Source: Diphasiastrum complanatum (Eukaryota > Streptophyta > Lycopodiopsida > Lycopodiales > Lycopodiaceae). From it: a stretch of DNA of 64,000 bases. Positions 59,264 through 64,000 of the stretch are shown one piece after another. Positions within the stretch are counted from its first letter, which is position 1; every line of letters starts with the position of its first letter. The notes beneath the pieces were generated by a model, which saw only the letters and a list, made by a program, of their open reading frames with translations, ran no database searches and was not told where the DNA came from. Both the position numbers and the translations under genes were made by a program. The stretch is taken from contig CM055113.1 in NCBI GenBank assembly GCA_029204225.1, positions 11,494,234-11,558,233 on the forward strand, written 5' to 3'.

Positions 59264-61198
59264 GTGAAGCAGTTGACCAATTTTGTCAAAGAAGATAGCG
59301 ATAACGAAGATCAAGACACGACATTTGCGACAACATTAGCATCGCAACATTCCATTGATCATACGCATTGGTACGTGGACTCAAGAGCAACGAGACACAT
59401 GACTGGCAACAAATCATGGTTTAAAAATTTGGAGCTTACTGATGATGGAGATAGAGTTGCGCAGGCGAACGACAACGAGTGTCAAATCCATGGAGTTGGT
59501 GCAGTGCCTATTCAATTTCCTGATGAACATGTGAAGGTAATTGAAAATGTGTTGTATGTTCCTGGCCTTCAGAAGAGTCTTTTATCTGTTGGTATAATGA
59601 CAGATCATAAGTTGAAGGTGGAGTTCAACGACAAGAAATGCCATATCAAGGATGTGAAACGGGGTTTCAAGGTGATTGTTGATGGCTTTAGGGATAAAAC
59701 TTGTGGGTTGTACAAGTTAAATGTTGTTGTTACGAAATGCAATGTGTTAGCATCTACATCTATATCACAAAGTGATTTATGGCATAGGCGCATGGGGCAT
59801 TTGAACTTCAAAAGCTTGAGGCTACTTCATGAGCTCAAGATGGTAACAAGTCTACCTAGTTTGGATGTGAAAGAAGAGTCCATTTGCAAGGAGTGCATGC
59901 TAGGCAAGTTACATACGAAGAAGTTCAACAAAGGAGGAGCAACAAGGGCAAAATGAGTGCTTGAGTTGATACACTCTGACCTATGTGGGCCAATGAAGGT
60001 AGTGTCTATTGGTAAAGCATTTTATTTGCTAAATTTCATTGATGATTACTCACGGAAGACCTGGATCTACACCGTTAAGCAGAAGTCTGACACATTTGGA
60101 TGCTTCAAAAGCTTCAAAGCATTGGTTGAAAATTAGTCAGGTGCTAAGATCAAGGTACTCAAGGCATATCGTGGTGGTGAGTATCGTTCCACAGATTTTA
60201 TTGACTTTTGCAAGGAGCATGGCATTAAACATGAGTTTGCGCAAGTTGATACACCTCAACAAAATGGGGTAGCTGAAAGAAAGAATCGTACCATTGTCGA
60301 AGCAGCTAGGGCAATGATGACACATATGGGAGTTACTGATTCTCTATGGGAAGAAGCTGTCAAAACTTATGTGTTCTTACAAAATAGAAGCCCTACAGTT
60401 GCACTACATAATCGCACACCCTAGGAGGCATTCACTAGTAAGAAGCCTAAGATGGATGGGTTGTGAGTATTTGGATGCCGAGTGTATGTTCACATACCTA
60501 AGAGCGAGAGAGCCAAAATGCAGGTAAAGGCCTTGAAGTGCATTTTTACAAGATATGATGAACAAACCAAGGGATATAGATGTTGTGATCCAGAGGGGCT
60601 ATGTGTGCACATAAGTCGTGATGTCTTATTTGATGAAATCCATAGATTTGGGAATGAAGAAGAGAATAATGATGAGCTATGCAAGCTTCTCAAAGAGGAT
60701 GAAATAGTTCTACCACCACAGGAAGATCATGATGATGATGATGAGGGATGTGGTACTCCTCCCACCATAGAGACGAGATGGAGAGTGAGAAACAAATCTA
60801 TTGGATCAGAAAAGACTAAGGTAGCAGGTGATAAAAGGAAGGAGCAAGATGCACCATGGGATTCCTATTCACCTCGTAGCGGATCACCTCAACGTAAGTT
60901 GCCCAAATGGTATACTAAACTCATGAGTGACAAGGAAGGAAAAATTGCCGAGCCTAGCAAGGAGGGAGAGTTGCGGCATTCCACATGAGAGAGGAAGGAA
61001 CTTGACAAGTTTCAGGTAAATCTTGCACTTATGAGTGATATTATTTCATCTACTGAACCCTCTTGCTTTGAGGAGGCAAAAAATCAGGAGATATGGCAAA
61101 AAGCAATGCAGGAGGAGATTGATTCCATCAAACACCATGACACATGGGAGATAGTGGATCTTCCAAAGGGCAAAAGACCCATTGGCAACAATGGGTAT
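59264..61198 (+). pseudogene. Copia P protease and integrase
   Basis: One frame with five in-frame stops (59954, 60134, 60422, 60464, 60986). Protease: WYVDSRATRHMTGNKSWF, again Asp-Ser-Arg. GAG-pre-integrase: LWHRRMGHLNFKS and CKECMLGKLH. Integrase: LIHSDLCGPM, a site reading KAYRGGEY where Arg-Ser-Asp is expected, and TPQQNGVAERKN. Then the linker with HDDDDEGC and KLPKWYTKLM and the start of RT (WEIVDLPKGKRPIG). A shift at about 61190 leads to the next frame. The second catalytic Asp of integrase appears changed to Tyr. Confidence 0.9.
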
Positions 61199-62585
61199 AC
61201 AGGACAAAGTACAATGCCGATGGAACTATTGCAAAACACAAAGCAAGGCTTGTAATGAAAGGCTATGCGCAAAGTAAGGGCATTGACTATGAAGAGACCT
61301 TCGCTCCTGTGGCCAAGTGGAATACACTTCGCATGGTGATTGCTTTGGCGGCACTATTTGGATGGAATCTACATCAAATGGACGTAAAGTCTGCATTTCT
61401 GAATGGTAAACTTAAAGAAGAAGTGTACATGGAGCAACCTAGTGCCTTTGTGACACATGGCATGGAAGACAAAGTGTGCAAGCTGAAGAAAGCCTTGCAC
61501 GGATTGAAACAAGCACCACGTGCTTGGTATAGCCACTTTGATGAGCATCTCCTTTCTAGAGGTTTGATACGCACTTCTTCAGATTTTAATCTTTTCTACT
61601 TTGCTCGTGACTCTAGTATCACATTGATTGTGCTGTACGTAGACGACCTCATAATCACAAGAAATGATGATGAGTTGATTGGTGCAATCAAGAAAGACTT
61701 ATCCTCTAGTTTTGATATGACTGATCTTGGCTTGATGCACTACTGTTTGGGAGTGGAAGTATGGCAAGGTTGCAATAGCGTCGCACTAACACAGACAAAG
61801 CACGTGAATGAGATTTTGAAGCGTTTCAAATGTGCGACAACAAGCCAGTATCCACACCTGTGGAGGTTGGTAAGAAACTATCTAATCAAGATAAGAGTGT
61901 ACTAGTTGATGCCACTTTATTTCGTCATTTAGTTGGTTCGTTGATTTATCTAACAACTACTTGTCCTGACATAAGTTATGATGTAAGCATTGTAAGTCAA
62001 TTCATGGCTACTCCTAGAGAGATTAATTGGAAAGCAGCAAAGAGAATTCTTCGTTATGTGAAGGACACGATAGCCCATGGATTGTTATATGAGAGGCAAC
62101 ATACTTTACCAATTTTACAGGGCTTTGTTGATTCAGATTGGGCAGGCTGTATTGATGACATGAGATCTACCACGGGTTATATATTTCATGTTGGTAATCA
62201 TGTATTTTCTTGGTCAAGTAAGAAACAAGACACAATTGTTCTTTCTACTACAGAAGCAGAATACAAAGCACTATGTTCAGCTACGCAGAAAGCAGTTTGG
62301 CTAAGAAGAATGTTAGAAGACATTGGAATTTCGCAGAATAAGCCTACTGTGATTAGATGTGACAGTCAGAGTGCCATGAAGCTAGCTAAAAATCCTGTAT
62401 TTCATGCACGCACGAAGCATATAGAAATTAAGTATCATTTCATTAGAGAGAAGTTGTTATCTAATGAAATAGACATAGTGCATTGAAAGACAGAGAATCA
62501 ATTAGTTGATATATTCACTAAACCTTTAAGTACTGATAAGTTTGAGTTTTTTAGAGAAAAGCTCTTTGTAAGATGGATAAACTAG
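61144..62585 (+). pseudogene. Copia P reverse transcriptase and RNase H
   Basis: The frame from about 61198 gives WVYRTKYNADGTIAKHKARL, MDVKSAFLNGKLKEEVY, HGLKQAPRAWY and YVDDLIITRNDDE (catalytic pair intact). A shift at about 61835 moves to VSTPVEVGKKLSNQDKS, VGSLIYLTTTCPDISY, RNase H FVDSDWAGCIDDMRS, SWSSKKQDTIVLSTTEAEY and RCDSQSAMKLAKNP. A TGA at 62484 precedes DIFTKPLSTDKFE. The final stop is at 62583. RNase H is better preserved than in Q. Confidence 0.9.
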
Positions 62586-62599
62586 GGCTTAAGGGAGAG
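62586..62599 (+). other. Polypurine tract of P
   Basis: GGCTTAAGGGAGAG directly before the LTR start TGTTAGAATAAG. Confidence 0.85.
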
Positions 62600-62939
62600 T
62601 GTTAGAATAAGTAAGCCCGAGTTTCTCTCACAGTTCATGACTTTCCATGTTCAGCAGTGATTTCGAGTTTTTTACTGTCTTTGTGATAGTATGCGTGTGT
62701 GCCAGTTTGACGGTACATGTAGTGTAAGTTGGGACACGTGTCCCGTAACGGGGACCGAACTGTCATGCATCGGTACCCCACAAAAATTAGACTGTGTATA
62801 TATATCTTTCAGTCTCTTTTGTAAATATAGTTCAGAAGTGTTCTCTTGGTTTTGTGTGTGATCTCTCTTTACTGTTTATCTGATTGATGTCAGATTGCTT
62901 GCAAATTAGTTAACTATACTGCCAGTAAGATCCTTGACA
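62600..62939 (+). repeat. 3' LTR of P
   Basis: 340 bp, offset 11786 from the 5' copy. The motif at 62731-62744 reads GGGACACGTGTCCC, a perfect 14-bp palindrome. TATATATAT at 62797-62805. CCTTT follows at 62940-62944. Confidence 0.95.
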
Positions 62940-62944
62940 CCTTT

Positions 62945-63745
62945 CCTATCGTGGTGATCTATTTTTTGCCTTCACATCATCGATTCCTCATTGGATCGAT
63001 CATGTACTACACACTATATTCACCACAGATTGACATAGCCTTTACCTTGCCTTAGATCCTATCTAGAAGCGATAGATTTGATGGACAGGTAAAAGGGATA
63101 ACAAGTATAGTGCCCCCGAAGGGAATTTACTTGGACTAATATGGCCTGTATATAAATAAATCTGAAGTTTACTAGCAATTTCATCCTCGTTCTTCAAACT
63201 CATCCTATACAAAAAAACAAAAATGATACAATAGAATTGTCAGAAAGTAGCTATATCTGATGATCTACATACCTAGATGGAGGTCAACCCTTAGACAATT
63301 GCTCCAAGAAAACATCAGCTGCAAACTGATGTCTAAGACTGCTAAAAAAAAGTTCCTACTACAAAATCATCTATGCTAGGATTATTTAAAGTTAGAATTC
63401 GACAAATGTAATAAATCGATAGAATTTTCTTGAATAACAGCTATTCATTTCTAAAATATCTTTCAAATGACAAATAAAGACTTGTAGAGCTCTTCAAAAT
63501 TTGCTAGCTTCCAAAGCGATTGCGTAAGGTAGATAAAGAAATATTTGCATCTTCTTATGATTCTAAGAAGGAGCCAATATCATGTCAGAACTTCAAACTG
63601 TAAGTCACAGTCTTTTTGTAACGACTCATTCTTAGAATAAAACCATTTCTAACCAAGGATTAAATTTATCTTATTCAGATACATTATGTGAGAGATAAAC
63701 CTATCTACAAAATCCTTAATCTTGTACAACAGGCGAGAGACACAA
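62945..63745. other. No gene recognised
   Basis: AT-rich sequence with no motif-bearing frame. A TATA-like GTATATAAATAAATC lies near 63149. Confidence 0.55.
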
Positions 63746-64000
63746 GTCTCCCCATATTAACCACATACTTCTGGTCACTTGTCATGGTGGCCGACTTGAT
63801 TTTCTACACTAGTTGGAGTTAAAGAAATCATGAGTGGATCCATGATCAAATATGACATTCACAATTTGGTCTTTCATGAACCAATTCATGTGAACAAGGT
63901 CATGGGTTCAAAACCAATCATATCAAAGCTGTTAAAATTTGCATCATCCTTAAAGGATATATCATCACAATAGATGATAGGGTTACCTAAGGCCTTGAAG
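63746..64000 (-). pseudogene. Possible Gypsy protease trace
   Basis: The minus strand at about 63890-63800 translates as FMKDQIVNVIFDHGSTHDFF, which resembles the active-site region of a Gypsy retropepsin, with DHG in place of DSG or DGG. Sequence on either side is not recognisable and has stops. The match is short. Confidence 0.35.

Larger units (their letters stand above)
50814..62939 (+). mobile_element. Copia LTR retrotransposon P
   Basis: Two 340-bp LTRs, primer site, polypurine tract and TSD CCTTT (50809-50813 and 62940-62944). By eye the LTRs differ at about 19 positions (about 5.6%). Gag is interrupted by element Q (52940-58974, TSD ATTGC). The polyprotein carries at least six in-frame stops and several shifts. 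Order: gag, zinc knuckle, protease, integrase, RT, RNase H. Confidence 0.93.

Overview
This window reads as intergenic heterochromatin from a large, repeat-rich land-plant genome. Nearly every recognisable coding stretch is the decayed gag or pol of a Ty1/Copia or Ty3/Gypsy LTR retrotransposon. Primer-binding sites mostly match the initiator-Met tRNA (TGGTATCAGAGC), Copia-type elements keep the order protease, integrase, RT, RNase H, and insertions sit inside other insertions. The species cannot be told from the sequence. No tRNA, rRNA, CRISPR or bacterial-type operon was seen.

Layout. 1-1435: AT-rich DNA with no recognised gene. 1436-26450: a nest of LTR elements, mostly resolved by target-site duplications (TSDs). 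A plus-strand Copia host (FE; 5' LTR 1436-1954, body 22114-25918, 3' LTR 25919-26450) is split by a minus-strand sister Copia (A, 2029-22108, TSD ATTAA). A is split twice: by a plus-strand Copia (B, 4036-14232, TSD AGATT) in its integrase, and by a small non-autonomous element (D, 17196-21962, TSD ACCTC) in its 5' LTR. B carries a minus-strand Gypsy-like block (C, about 7637-13723) with gag, zinc knuckles and protease, then an unfamiliar coiled-coil ORF where RT is expected. 26451-27480: a minus-strand Copia LTR and RNase H remnant interrupted by FE.

27481-31590: rearranged Gypsy pieces, a short LTR with primer site, and at 30194-31389 a broken single-exon ORF with a histone H3 N-terminus and a CENH3-like histone fold followed by a Ser/Pro/Lys-rich tail. 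31591-38535: LTR fragments in both orientations, a Gypsy gag, an unidentified decayed protein-coding stretch (32946-33829) with a poly(A) signal, microsatellites and small repeats. 39222-42827: a minus-strand Gypsy integrase next to a plus-strand Gypsy with integrase and a chromodomain-like end. 42828-43600: a repeat with 338-bp spacing. 43600-50585: three Copia remnants, one with an internal inversion, and long GA microsatellites. 50814-62939: a complete Copia (P, TSD CCTTT) whose gag is interrupted by another complete Copia (Q, 52940-58974, TSD ATTGC). 62945-64000: mostly featureless, with a possible Gypsy protease trace.

None of the retroelements looks able to encode a full set of intact proteins. 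By eye, LTR pairs of D (about 1.7% different) and Q (about 2%) look recent, while P is older (about 5.6%), which agrees with the nesting order. The most unusual content is the CENH3-like ORF at 30194, the coiled-coil ORF of element C, the unidentified gene remnant at 32946, the unusual termini of Q, and palindromic CACGTG-type motifs in the LTRs of several families.
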